Source: a virus. Taken from it: a stretch of DNA of 64,000 nucleotides. This document shows positions 20,714 to 26,672 of this stretch, in pieces; the stretch's first letter is position 1; each line of letters starts with the position of its first letter. The notes beneath the pieces were generated by a model, which worked only from the letters and a program-made list of their open reading frames with translations, did not search any database and had not been told where the DNA came from. The position numbers and the translations under genes were made by a program. Where the stretch lies: positions 62,001 to 126,000 of the IMG/VR virus record IMGVR_UViG_3300044591_002232. One strand, written 5' to 3'.

Positions 20714-20842
20714 ATGATTATCATTTACCGTGCTAATCAGTGGGAGTTGTTTCGTGCTCCCCAGGATATAAACGAGGCCTGGGAGCTGGCGGTTAAATTA
20801 ACTTTGGAATCTGGCGTTCAGCATTACGTTGGGCGCGTCTAA
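20714..20842 (+). CDS. hypothetical protein (42 aa)
   Basis: ATG at 20714, 3 nt after the previous stop. Reads MIIIYRANQWELFRAPQDIN then EAWELAVKLTLESGVQHYVG: strand, helix, strand. Convincing codon pattern and spacing. Confidence 0.55.
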   Translation: MIIIYRANQWELFRAPQDINEAWELAVKLTLESGVQHYVGRV

Positions 20843-20850
20843 AAATATAA

Positions 20851-20876
20851 AGGAGAGATTTATTCTCTCTTTTCTT
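20851..20876 (+). terminator. intrinsic terminator before RNA element copy 3
   Basis: AGGAGAGA (20851-20858) / TCTCTCTT (20864-20871) with one wobble, then a T-rich tail running into TATAAT at 20879-20884. Confidence 0.8.
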
Positions 20877-20895
20877 TTTATAATAATAAAAAATT

Positions 20896-20935
20896 GCAGG
20901 AGTAGTTTCTAGTTTTATGTAATAACGCCCTTGCG
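20896..20935 (+). ncRNA. structured repeat element, copy 3
   Basis: GCAGGAGTAGTTTCTAG body, hairpin CGC (20926-20928) / GCG (20933-20935); the fourth pair is mismatched. Subtype with AGTAGTTT and AACGC. Confidence 0.45.
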
Positions 20936-21044
20936 CTTGTGTGGTTGTCTTAAGACCATTATAACGCCTCTGGCGGGCTCCTGGGGGCCTCTGGTGATCA
21001 TTCCTGCTTATGGGTCCAATCAGATAATCTTATCAGTAAAGGTC

Positions 21045-21073
21045 TTGACTTATCGGTGGTGGTGGTTTATTCT
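21045..21073 (+). promoter_or_regulatory. sigma70-type promoter TTGACT-N17-TATTCT
   Basis: TTGACT at 21045-21050 and TATTCT at 21068-21073, 17-bp spacer. Different from the cassette promoters, which lack a -35 box. About 25 nt before the ATG at 21098. Confidence 0.7.
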
Positions 21074-21097
21074 TTAGAAGTCGCTGGGATTCCTCCC

Positions 21098-21766
21098 ATG
21101 AAAAAGTATTCTCTGGTTATTAAAGAGCATGAAGAATACGGTGGACTAGGTATAGTTGTAGATACTGGTCGTAATTATTTTGAGCCAGGATTGGATGGGC
21201 TAGTTGTTGCCCATGACATTCTAGAACATACTGTAAAGCCACACTCTTGTGGTTATACTGATGAGCTTATGGCGATTGGCGGTTATATTGCCGGGAGAGT
21301 TGCGTGTGGATATAATTCTAGAGGTTATAGATCAGCCTCGATTGATGATGTAAGTAGTGATATTCAGTCTCTACTCACTGCCTCATTAAATGGTGATGAT
21401 TATGATTTTACAAAAATTGATAAGTGTAATTCGTATCTGCAGGATCAGTGGATTATGGATAAACTCAGGAAAAACGTAAGAGAAGGTATAATTGAGGCCC
21501 TGGATGAATGGTCTGATGGTGAATATGGTGAAGAAGAATTGGCCGATTATGATATTGATTCCATCGTTGGATGGATCTGTAAGGGTTATCAGATGTTTAA
21601 GAAAAGATTTTCTAATATGTATTCTTATGATCATTTGTTTACATCTATTCGTAAGGCAGCGGATAATTTCCTTAGTGATGCAATTGAGGGACAAACTGCT
21701 ACTTTATGTGTCGATTTTTCGTCATGTAATGTATACATAAAAGACGAAAACGGCTGGGATTATTAA
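21098..21766 (+). CDS. hypothetical protein (222 aa)
   Basis: ATG at 21098 follows the promoter; an in-frame GTG at 21056 would lie inside it. Begins MKKYSLVIKEHEEYGGLGIV, with GLVVAHDILEHTVKPH in the first third and an acidic DEWSDGEYGEEELADYDID segment. I recognise the VVAHDILEH motif from hypothetical phage proteins of this length; His/Asp there could bind metal. Otherwise unknown. One of the larger early proteins. Confidence 0.65.
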   Translation: MKKYSLVIKEHEEYGGLGIVVDTGRNYFEPGLDGLVVAHDILEHTVKPHSCGYTDELMAIGGYIAGRVACGYNSRGYRSASIDDVSSDIQSLLTASLNGDDYDFTKIDKCNSYLQDQWIMDKLRKNVREGIIEALDEWSDGEYGEEELADYDIDSIVGWICKGYQMFKKRFSNMYSYDHLFTSIRKAADNFLSDAIEGQTATLCVDFSSCNVYIKDENGWDY

Positions 21767-21783
21767 ACAATAGACAGTTCAAC

Positions 21784-21852
21784 AACTGGCACAAGGGGAC
21801 TGTTTATGGTCCCCATCTCACCCTATATTAAGCAAGTCAACCGGACACGATC
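21784..21852 (+). promoter_or_regulatory. early promoter cassette 20
   Basis: Half-site ACTGGCAC, hairpin GGGGAC (21795-21800) / GTCCCC (21809-21814), TATATT at 21824-21829, leader AAGTCAACCGGAC. Confidence 0.5.
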
Positions 21853-22104
21853 ATGCAAACCACCATCCACCACACTGATAACGAAGGGTCCACCCCGGTT
21901 TGGATCACTTGGTTTTCACAATCCGATTGTGATCAACATAATGAAGCCGAAGGATTGCGTGAAACTTCTGGTGATAATTTGTATGAACCAGGTTACTATT
22001 GGGCAGTTTGTTCTCCTGGTTGTATTCCTAATTCTGAGTTTTTTGGCCCATTTGTTACAACTGAAGAGGCCGAAGATAATGCTAATGAGGTATTGAATTA
22101 TTGA
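21853..22104 (+). CDS. hypothetical protein (83 aa)
   Basis: Begins MQTTIHHTDNEGSTPVWITW; acidic, with YEPGYYWAVCSPGCIPNSEF and FGPFVTTEEAEDNANE. The GPFxTxEEAxxxA ending is common in small phage proteins. Function unknown. Confidence 0.65.
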   Translation: MQTTIHHTDNEGSTPVWITWFSQSDCDQHNEAEGLRETSGDNLYEPGYYWAVCSPGCIPNSEFFGPFVTTEEAEDNANEVLNY

Positions 22105-22114
22105 TAATTCGTAT

Positions 22115-22144
22115 AAAAGAGTTAGTTAATTCTGACTCTTTTTT
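22115..22144 (+). terminator. intrinsic terminator before RNA element copy 4
   Basis: An 11-bp stem AAAAGAGTTAG / CTGACTCTTTT with one wobble and loop TTAATT, T tract. Confidence 0.85.
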
Positions 22145-22170
22145 GTTGTTTTTTATAATAATAAAAAAGT

Positions 22171-22211
22171 GCAGGATAAGTGTCTCGTTTTATGTTATTG
22201 CGGTCCTCCGC
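22171..22211 (+). ncRNA. structured repeat element, copy 4
   Basis: GCAGGATAAGTGTCTCG body, hairpin GCGG (22200-22203) / CCGC (22208-22211), loop TCCT, then GTTGTTTATAGTATAA. TATAAT at 22154-22159. Confidence 0.55.
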
Positions 22212-22268
22212 TTGTTTTCTTTTGTTGTTTATAGTATAATCCATAAAAACCTTAATCGTGACTGATGG

Positions 22269-22354
22269 TGTGCCAGTTCCATAAGTGTCACAAGGCCCTG
22301 ACCACCAACCCATTATCTCCCTTATACTAATCCAGTCAACCAGACAATTCTCCA
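22269..22354 (+). promoter_or_regulatory. early promoter cassette 21
   Basis: Dyad TGTGCCA (22269-22275) / TGTCACA (22286-22292), TATACT at 22323-22328, leader CCAGTCAACCAGAC. Confidence 0.65.
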
Positions 22355-22738
22355 ATGGCCACTATCTCTGACAAAATAGCCAAACAACTTGAGGAGATTG
22401 AAAATAGGGCTTATAAGGAAATTGATGCAATTGCAGAACAATACTTTGAATCAACTGTTGTTCCATTCTGTAAAGAGAATGATCTAACTTTTGTGGTAGG
22501 TATGGGTAAGATATTCTTTTGTAATGAGAAATATGATCTGAGTTTCCATGAGTCTGACGAGATTCCAGATGTTAATGAGGATCTTTTAGAGCTAGACGAA
22601 GATGATCTTTATCCTTGTGAAAAATATGCTTTAGAGCACCCATTGGCCAAGGAAAAACTAAGAGAGATTTTCGATGTTCTTAACATTATAGTTTTCAAGT
22701 TTGAGTTTGGTTTTAGTGTTCCTAACTTCCAAGGATAA
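22355..22738 (+). CDS. acidic hypothetical protein (127 aa)
   Basis: Begins MATISDKIAKQLEEIENRAY with a coiled N-terminal helix. The middle contains a strongly acidic run (DVNEDLLELDEDDLYP). No family recognised. Confidence 0.65.
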   Translation: MATISDKIAKQLEEIENRAYKEIDAIAEQYFESTVVPFCKENDLTFVVGMGKIFFCNEKYDLSFHESDEIPDVNEDLLELDEDDLYPCEKYALEHPLAKEKLREIFDVLNIIVFKFEFGFSVPNFQG

Positions 22739-22748
22739 TTATTTTAAT

Positions 22749-22836
22749 TGTGCCAGTTGTTTAAGTGGCACAAGGTACGGTGATCGTCTGGTTTTTATGG
22801 GTTACAGTTGACTAGTCAACCAAGGGAACGCCTCTC
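22749..22836 (+). promoter_or_regulatory. early promoter cassette 22
   Basis: Perfect dyad TGTGCCA (22749-22755) / TGGCACA (22766-22772), TACAGT -10-like box at 22803-22808, leader TAGTCAACCAAGG. Confidence 0.6.
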
Positions 22837-23036
22837 ATGTCTTGCCCCTATCAGAACAACGGTTTTGCTAATCGTGGGGAGTATCTTGATAATTTGCGCG
22901 AAGAATATGGTAGCCTAGTTGATGTTCTGACCAACATCTTGCCCCTAGTGAAGATTTTGACGGGCTAGTTACAGAACTGGAAGACGCTATGGATTCTGGG
23001 GAATATGACGAAAAAGAATTTCTCACCTTGATCTAG
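22837..23036 (+). pseudogene. small phage gene with a -1 frameshift
   Basis: From ATG 22837 the first frame gives MSCPYQNNGFANRGEYLDNL up to LTNILP and stops at 22968. The -1 frame continues with PSEDFDGLVTELEDAMDSGE and ends at 23036. Joined at the CCCC run (22942-22945) it becomes a typical phage protein (GFxxRxEYLxxLxxEYG...LGPxEDFDGLVTxLEDA). Either a one-base loss in the homopolymer, a sequencing error, or programmed frameshifting. Confidence 0.6.
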
Positions 23037-23070
23037 TTAATTTACCAACTTTCCTTCATTCTTTATAGTT

Positions 23071-23250
23071 ATGTCTGTCACACTTAGCGGTTATTGTATT
23101 CGCATGGCTTTACTTGATCGCCGTAGAGAATTGATCCGGTGCGCGTCTATCACTAAAGATGCTACTTTTGATTCTAAGATTAAAGAATTGGATGACGCAT
23201 TGGTTCAACTTTGGTACGCAAAGGAAATTATACTAACTGAAGTAGTATAA
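23071..23250 (+). CDS. hypothetical protein (59 aa)
   Basis: ATG at 23071. Begins MSVTLSGYCIRMALLDRRRE and continues ELDDALVQLWYAKEIILTEV: two helices with basic turn. Ends directly before a terminator. Good protein-like pattern. Confidence 0.6.
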   Translation: MSVTLSGYCIRMALLDRRRELIRCASITKDATFDSKIKELDDALVQLWYAKEIILTEVV

Positions 23251-23256
23251 AAAACA

Positions 23257-23293
23257 GTGACCCGCGAGTTCTTTATACTTACGGGTCACTTTT
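23257..23293 (+). terminator. intrinsic terminator before RNA element copy 5
   Basis: GTGACCC (23257-23263) / GGGTCAC (23283-23289), apical GAGTTCTTTATACTT, T tract. Confidence 0.8.
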
Positions 23294-23320
23294 GTTTAGT
23301 ATAAAAAATAGTATAAAAAA

Positions 23321-23361
23321 GCAGGATAAGTGTCTCGTTTTATGTTATTGCGGTCCTCCGC
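23321..23361 (+). ncRNA. structured repeat element, copy 5
   Basis: Identical to copy 4 over GCAGG to the CCGC arm (hairpin 23350-23353 / 23358-23361) and beyond to GTTGTTTATAGTATAA. The preceding AT box is AGTATAAAAAAGC. Confidence 0.55.
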
Positions 23362-23468
23362 TTGTTTTCTTTTGTTGTTTATAGTATAAAACACTTTTCC
23401 AGTATTGTCAAGCATTTTATGATTAGTGTTGCTTATCAATCCCATAAGCACCGCTGATCGTTAAAGGC

Positions 23469-23497
23469 TTGACCTAGTGGGGCTGATCTGGTATTCT
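23469..23497 (+). promoter_or_regulatory. sigma70-type promoter TTGACC-N17-TATTCT
   Basis: TTGACC 23469-23474, TATTCT 23492-23497. Upstream GCTGATCGTTAAAGGC is shared in part with the other promoters of this region. Confidence 0.7.
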
Positions 23498-23521
23498 TTA
23501 AAGGTAATCGGGTTTCACCCC

Positions 23522-23965
23522 ATGACTGTTTCATTCGTTGATTTTGCAGCTTTCCAGGATGCTCAGAATAAAATTCAATTGAATGTCAGGAAGTATTGTC
23601 TCCAGTTGATTGATGCCCTGAAGGATAATTATCGGAATTATGCTATTCGCGGACATCAAATTTTCATCGATAGGGAAGAATCAGTTGAGTATCATCAATC
23701 TTGTATTGATAAACTGAAAGAGGGACATTCCGACATTGATTATGAAATTGAGTCGGGTAGTAAGTATCACAAAATCATTATGATTTCTTATGGTGGATCA
23801 CGTTCGGTTCATTGTTTTGTTGATAAAAAGACCGGGGAAGTTTATAAATCAGCAAGCTGGAAATCCCCTGCTAAAGGTATTCGATTTGATCTGCGATTGA
23901 TCAAAGATCGTGAATGGTTGTTTGAAAATGCCGATTGGAGTGGTGGTTATCTTTACAAGAGATGA
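23522..23965 (+). CDS. conserved phage protein (YHKII...SRSVHCFVDKKTGEVYK type)
   Basis: A 147-aa protein from the ATG at 23522. The segment GSKYHKIIMISYGGSRSVHC then FVDKKTGEVYKSASWKSPAKG and the end WSGGYLYKR are hallmarks of a small phage family with unknown function. The length is usual for it. Promoter TTGACC-N17-TATTCT lies just upstream; a UUCG-loop terminator follows. Confidence 0.75.
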   Translation: MTVSFVDFAAFQDAQNKIQLNVRKYCLQLIDALKDNYRNYAIRGHQIFIDREESVEYHQSCIDKLKEGHSDIDYEIESGSKYHKIIMISYGGSRSVHCFVDKKTGEVYKSASWKSPAKGIRFDLRLIKDREWLFENADWSGGYLYKR

Positions 23966-23978
23966 ATCGAATAATTAT

Positions 23979-24003
23979 AAGAATCCTTCGGGATTCTTTT
24001 TTA
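23979..24003 (+). terminator. intrinsic terminator (UUCG loop) before RNA element copy 6
   Basis: AAGAATCC (23979-23986) / GGATTCTT (23991-23998), tetraloop TTCG, T tract. Confidence 0.9.
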
Positions 24004-24027
24004 TTGTTTATAGTGTATTATTATAGT

Positions 24028-24068
24028 GCAGGATAAGTGTCTCGTTTTATGTTATTGCGGCCTTCCGC
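24028..24068 (+). ncRNA. structured repeat element, copy 6
   Basis: GCAGGATAAGTGTCTCG body, hairpin GCGG (24057-24060) / CCGC (24065-24068), loop CCTT. Followed by GTTGTTTATAGTATAA. Confidence 0.55.
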
Positions 24069-24154
24069 TTGTTTTCTTTTGTTGTTTATAGTATAACACC
24101 GATCCATAATACTGTCAAGGTTTTATTGATAAGTGTTCCTGATCGGTCCAGGGC

Positions 24155-24183
24155 TTGACGGATCGGCCCTGATCTGCAATACT
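24155..24183 (+). promoter_or_regulatory. sigma70-type promoter TTGACG-N17-AATACT
   Basis: TTGACG 24155-24160, AATACT 24178-24183, 26 nt before the next ATG. Confidence 0.6.
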
Positions 24184-24208
24184 TAAAGGGTCAAAGGCAA
24201 TTCAAGCC

Positions 24209-24499
24209 ATGAACATGACAAAAAAGGGCTACATTTTCACTTCTGAAACTGAAGTCGAAAGGGGAATTAAAGCCTCTTCTCTAGCAGAGGCTACCGGAAA
24301 ACTTCCCGATAGTTTTAAGTGGGATGATTATTATGTCGAAGAACTTTATCACATTGCCAAACTGGGTGATAATGGTAAGTGGGAAATCATCGAATCCTTC
24401 TGGGATTATGATAATGCCGATGCAAAACTTGATTCAGTTTGTGATAAGTATCCGAGTGCTTATGTGGAGATTACCTATAATGGAGTTCCTGTAGGTTAA
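24209..24499 (+). CDS. hypothetical protein (96 aa)
   Basis: Begins MNMTKKGYIFTSETEVERGI with KASSLAEATGKLPDSFKWDD, a strand-helix pattern; acidic C-terminal half. No family recognised. Confidence 0.65.
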   Translation: MNMTKKGYIFTSETEVERGIKASSLAEATGKLPDSFKWDDYYVEELYHIAKLGDNGKWEIIESFWDYDNADAKLDSVCDKYPSAYVEITYNGVPVG

Positions 24500-24512
24500 T
24501 TTACAGTAACTC

Positions 24513-24543
24513 GTGGCCTGGAGTTTCTTATACTCTGGGCCAC
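24513..24543 (+). terminator. hairpin terminator before RNA element copy 7
   Basis: GTGGCC (24513-24518) / GGCCAC (24538-24543) with inner stem GAGT/ACTC around TTCTTAT; T-rich tail begins 3 nt later. Confidence 0.75.
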
Positions 24544-24577
24544 AACTTTATTTTGTTTTTTATAATAATAAAAAAGT

Positions 24578-24618
24578 GCAGGAGTAGTTTCCCGTTTTAT
24601 GTTATCACGCTTTTGCGC
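24578..24618 (+). ncRNA. structured repeat element, copy 7
   Basis: GCAGGAGTAGTTTCCCG body, hairpin ACGC (24607-24610) / GCGC (24615-24618; three pairs), loop TTTT. TATAAT just upstream, GTTGTTTATAGTATAG downstream. Confidence 0.5.
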
Positions 24619-24689
24619 TCTTTTTATTTTGTTGTTTATAGTATAGCAGCAGTGACCCATAAAGTCAAGGTTTTATTCATAAACATATT

Positions 24690-24755
24690 TTATCAGCCCC
24701 ATAAGCACGGCTGATCGTTAAAACCCACCACTAGCCTCTAGAGCTGCTACACTAT
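24690..24755 (+). promoter_or_regulatory. operator-like dyad and TACACT box
   Basis: ATCAGCC and GGCTGAT form a perfect inverted repeat around CCATAAGCAC. It is followed by GATCGTTAAA and a TACACT at 24748-24753. A degraded form of the same dyad precedes the promoter at 23469. Confidence 0.5.
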
Positions 24756-24778
24756 GGGAGCAGTCAAGGGAACAACCC

Positions 24779-25180
24779 ATGATCAAACTCACCGGAACCG
24801 CTCTCCTGGCCCACCGTGAGGCCTGCCGTGCTGCTGGTGTCAGCAATGCTATTATTGTTCGCTCTGCCGGTTATATTGGAACCCGCAAGGATGGCAGCGA
24901 GCGGCTACAATTTACCGAGTATTATGAGAATGTTCTCATTGCCAAAGGTGAAATGTTCCGCATTAAAATAGACGTGGCCGAGATTACCCCAGCCGGACTA
25001 CAGCCCGTGTGGGGATATTCGTTCACTACGACTACTAAAAACCACCAGAGTATTGCCCGTAAAGTGCGGGAACTGACTCAACTTACCAATGTTAAATGCA
25101 ATCGAACTGTCAAAGATGGGGTGATTCGTTTACAGCCCAAGGGAACGAATGAAATGATTGCTTATAGTTTGCCCGCATGA
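24779..25180 (+). CDS. cyAbrB-like small regulator (133 aa)
   Basis: Begins MIKLTGTALLAHREACRAAG and continues IIVRSAGYIGTRKDGSERL then FTEYYENVLIAKG. This LTGxxLL...VRxxGYxxxxKDGxExLxFxxFYExLLxAKG pattern is that of cyanobacterial AbrB-like proteins and phage/plasmid relatives. The C-terminal two thirds (KNHQSIARKVRELTQLTNVK) are not recognised. A DNA-binding or host-regulator mimic is inferred. GC content is higher than neighbours, suggesting transfer. Confidence 0.55.
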   Translation: MIKLTGTALLAHREACRAAGVSNAIIVRSAGYIGTRKDGSERLQFTEYYENVLIAKGEMFRIKIDVAEITPAGLQPVWGYSFTTTTKNHQSIARKVRELTQLTNVKCNRTVKDGVIRLQPKGTNEMIAYSLPA

Positions 25181-25196
25181 GTTAGTAACAATCAGT

Positions 25197-25228
25197 GGCC
25201 CTGGAGTTCTTTATACTCTAGGGCCTTT
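25197..25228 (+). terminator. hairpin terminator before RNA element copy 8
   Basis: GGCCC (25197-25201) / GGGCC (25221-25225) with inner GAGT/ACTC around TCTTTAT; tail TTTATTTG. Confidence 0.75.
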
Positions 25229-25257
25229 ATTTGTTCTTTATACTTTATTATTTTATG

Positions 25258-25299
25258 GCAGATTAAGTGTCTTGTTTTATATCATTGCGGCGCCCCCGC
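25258..25299 (+). ncRNA. structured repeat element, copy 8
   Basis: GCAGATTAAGTGTCTTG body (the most diverged 5' part), hairpin GCGG (25287-25290) / CCGC (25296-25299), loop five nt. Confidence 0.45.
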
Positions 25300-25476
25300 T
25301 CTTTTTATTTTGTTGAAATAATACTAGGAAAGATCAGGCCAGGCCGTTGTATCGGCTGATACCAAACGGCCATCAGCGGATCTTATCAGTCGAATCCTGG
25401 AAACGGTAGCGGTTGATACAGAACGGCGAGCCGAAACGTGGGATTATTAAAGGGTCAAACAACCGGAGCCGATCCG

Positions 25477-25884
25477 ATGACAACCGCCACTCTCAACCGT
25501 TACACTCTCAACTGGGAAGCCTACTCTACGTGGCCGCCTGCTGATGATGACATCGGTGGAATCTACACCGATTGTGTACACTTCTACGCTGTTGGTGGAT
25601 ACAAGTTTGAGGTATCATTCCGCATCGGTCAAGGTAGGCAACTGGGCTTGCTTTTCTGTGAGGTTGTTATGGTTTATCCTAACCGGATTGATACCAATAA
25701 GTTGCATTATTGCATGGGGCAGTTTTATAAAAACAGTGGCGCAAAATTGTTTGCCCAATTTGCTCTGAACCACTTTATTGAGACGGAAACATGGAGCGTA
25801 TGCCCATCATTTCAGCCGGTTGATTATATCGATGGCGAGCCATGTACGCTTGGCGGTGATGAGATCGTGAGCGAAATTATCTGA
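25477..25884 (+). CDS. hypothetical protein (135 aa)
   Basis: ATG at 25477; a GTG at 25438 lies in the leader. Begins MTTATLNRYTLNWEAYSTWP and contains DCVHFYAVGGYKFEVSFRIG and ALNHFIETETW. Higher GC than the phage average, like the preceding gene. No family recognised. Confidence 0.6.
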   Translation: MTTATLNRYTLNWEAYSTWPPADDDIGGIYTDCVHFYAVGGYKFEVSFRIGQGRQLGLLFCEVVMVYPNRIDTNKLHYCMGQFYKNSGAKLFAQFALNHFIETETWSVCPSFQPVDYIDGEPCTLGGDEIVSEII

Positions 25885-25896
25885 GTTAGGTACATC

Positions 25897-25920
25897 AGGG
25901 GAGGGCACAGTCTCTCCCCT
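25897..25920 (+). terminator. hairpin terminator
   Basis: AGGGGAG (25897-25903) / CTCCCCT (25914-25920); no strong T tract follows. Confidence 0.6.
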
Positions 25921-25955
25921 AATTCTCTCAAACCTCCTATCTCCCAGTGTTAACA

Positions 25956-26189
25956 ATGGCCACAGAATACGCCACTCCAGCAGACTTCCAACGGTGGGAA
26001 GATCATGCTAAAGTGTTAGATTGTTACAGTCTGGTTCATGTTATCAAAGACTGTCAATCTGCGGCCCGCAATATGAAGGGCTGGAATAATGTAAGGGAAG
26101 GTTACTACATCGACCAGGCCTGTACTTATGGGATGGAGCTAACACGTAGGAACCGACAATTGCCTGCTGGTTTGCGTCATCGAGTCTGA
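25956..26189 (+). CDS. conserved small phage protein (77 aa)
   Basis: ATG at 25956. Begins MATEYATPADFQRWEDHAKV; the motif LVHVIKDCQSAARNMKGWNN then REGYYIDQACTYGMEL matches a frequent phage family (xxVIKDCxxAAxAMxGWNPxREGxYxDQ) of unknown function. Last gene of the early block, followed by a long hairpin. Confidence 0.7.
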   Translation: MATEYATPADFQRWEDHAKVLDCYSLVHVIKDCQSAARNMKGWNNVREGYYIDQACTYGMELTRRNRQLPAGLRHRV

Positions 26190-26198
26190 CACAGTTAG

Positions 26199-26237
26199 TA
26201 TCACGAACTCACCCCTAATCTTCGTGGGTTCGTGATA
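26199..26237 (+). terminator. 10-bp hairpin closing the early block
   Basis: Perfect stem TATCACGAAC (26199-26208) / GTTCGTGATA (26228-26237) with an A/T-rich tail rather than a T run. Confidence 0.7.
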
Positions 26238-26260
26238 TTATTACAGTTTATTACGAGCAG

Positions 26261-26289
26261 TTGACAGTATGGGCGGGGTGTGGTATGAT
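26261..26289 (+). promoter_or_regulatory. consensus sigma70 promoter TTGACA-N17-TATGAT
   Basis: The best -35/-10 pair in the window (26261-26266, 26284-26289, 17-bp spacer). No protein gene starts within 380 bases, so it probably drives the RNA candidate right after it. Confidence 0.8.
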
Positions 26290-26295
26290 CGCGGC

Positions 26296-26373
26296 CTGGG
26301 CCTAATCCATAAGCCCCCATAAAAATCAAAGCCTTTTAATCCAAAAGTCAATATAGGGATACAATTAGGCCCC
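26296..26373 (+). ncRNA. candidate stand-alone RNA with paired ends
   Basis: The predicted start of transcription falls near 26296. GGGCCTAA (26298-26305) and TTAGGCCC (26365-26372) pair perfectly and enclose a hairpin CTTTT (26333-26337) / AAAAG (26343-26347). The length (75 nt) and paired ends resemble a tRNA. However, there is no T-loop, no D-loop GG, and no uridine at position 33, so it is not a normal tRNA. Confidence 0.5.
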
Positions 26374-26672
26374 CTTATATAACCCGATAATTTTTCATAA
26401 AATACTTTCAACCAAAAATGACTTTTTATTTACAATATTATCAAAAAAATCGCAGGGGAGTTTTTTACGAAAATACCCCTTTAATAGAAATAAAAGGATA
26501 TAAGATAATAGAAAGAATATTATTAAAAAATTTAAACTAAACCCCCATTTTCCACCAAAAACCCGAATCAATTTCCCATAAACCAAAAAATTTCCGCCGG
26601 GTAAAAATCGTCATAAATAGTCGGCTCATAAAAATGACGCGAATTTAACTTAATTATTAGGAGAATATTAAA
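26374..26672 (+). other. non-coding boundary between early and late blocks
   Basis: AT-rich, no credible gene. It contains a hairpin AGGGG (26454-26458) / CCCCT (26476-26480) with inner TTTT/AAAA pairing, able to terminate in both directions. A late promoter follows at 26612. Confidence 0.6.
26612..26619 (+). promoter_or_regulatory. T4-type late promoter (CATAAATA)
   Basis: CATAAATA lies 53 nt upstream of the ATG at 26673, which also has an AGGAG Shine-Dalgarno. Confidence 0.65.

Noticed and set aside
22192-22239. A 15-codon leader peptide (MLLRSSACFLLLFIV) inside RNA element copies 4-6
   Set aside because: Copies 2 and 3 have a stop right after the ATG, so the frame is not conserved while the hairpin is.
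26298-26372. A tRNA gene
   Set aside because: Paired ends and length fit, but no T-loop TTC, no D-loop GG and no U33 in either orientation.
26395-26586. Leftward 63-aa hydrophobic frame
   Set aside because: Starts only with TTG, has no promoter or Shine-Dalgarno, and lies in A/T-rich boundary DNA over a hairpin; not supported.
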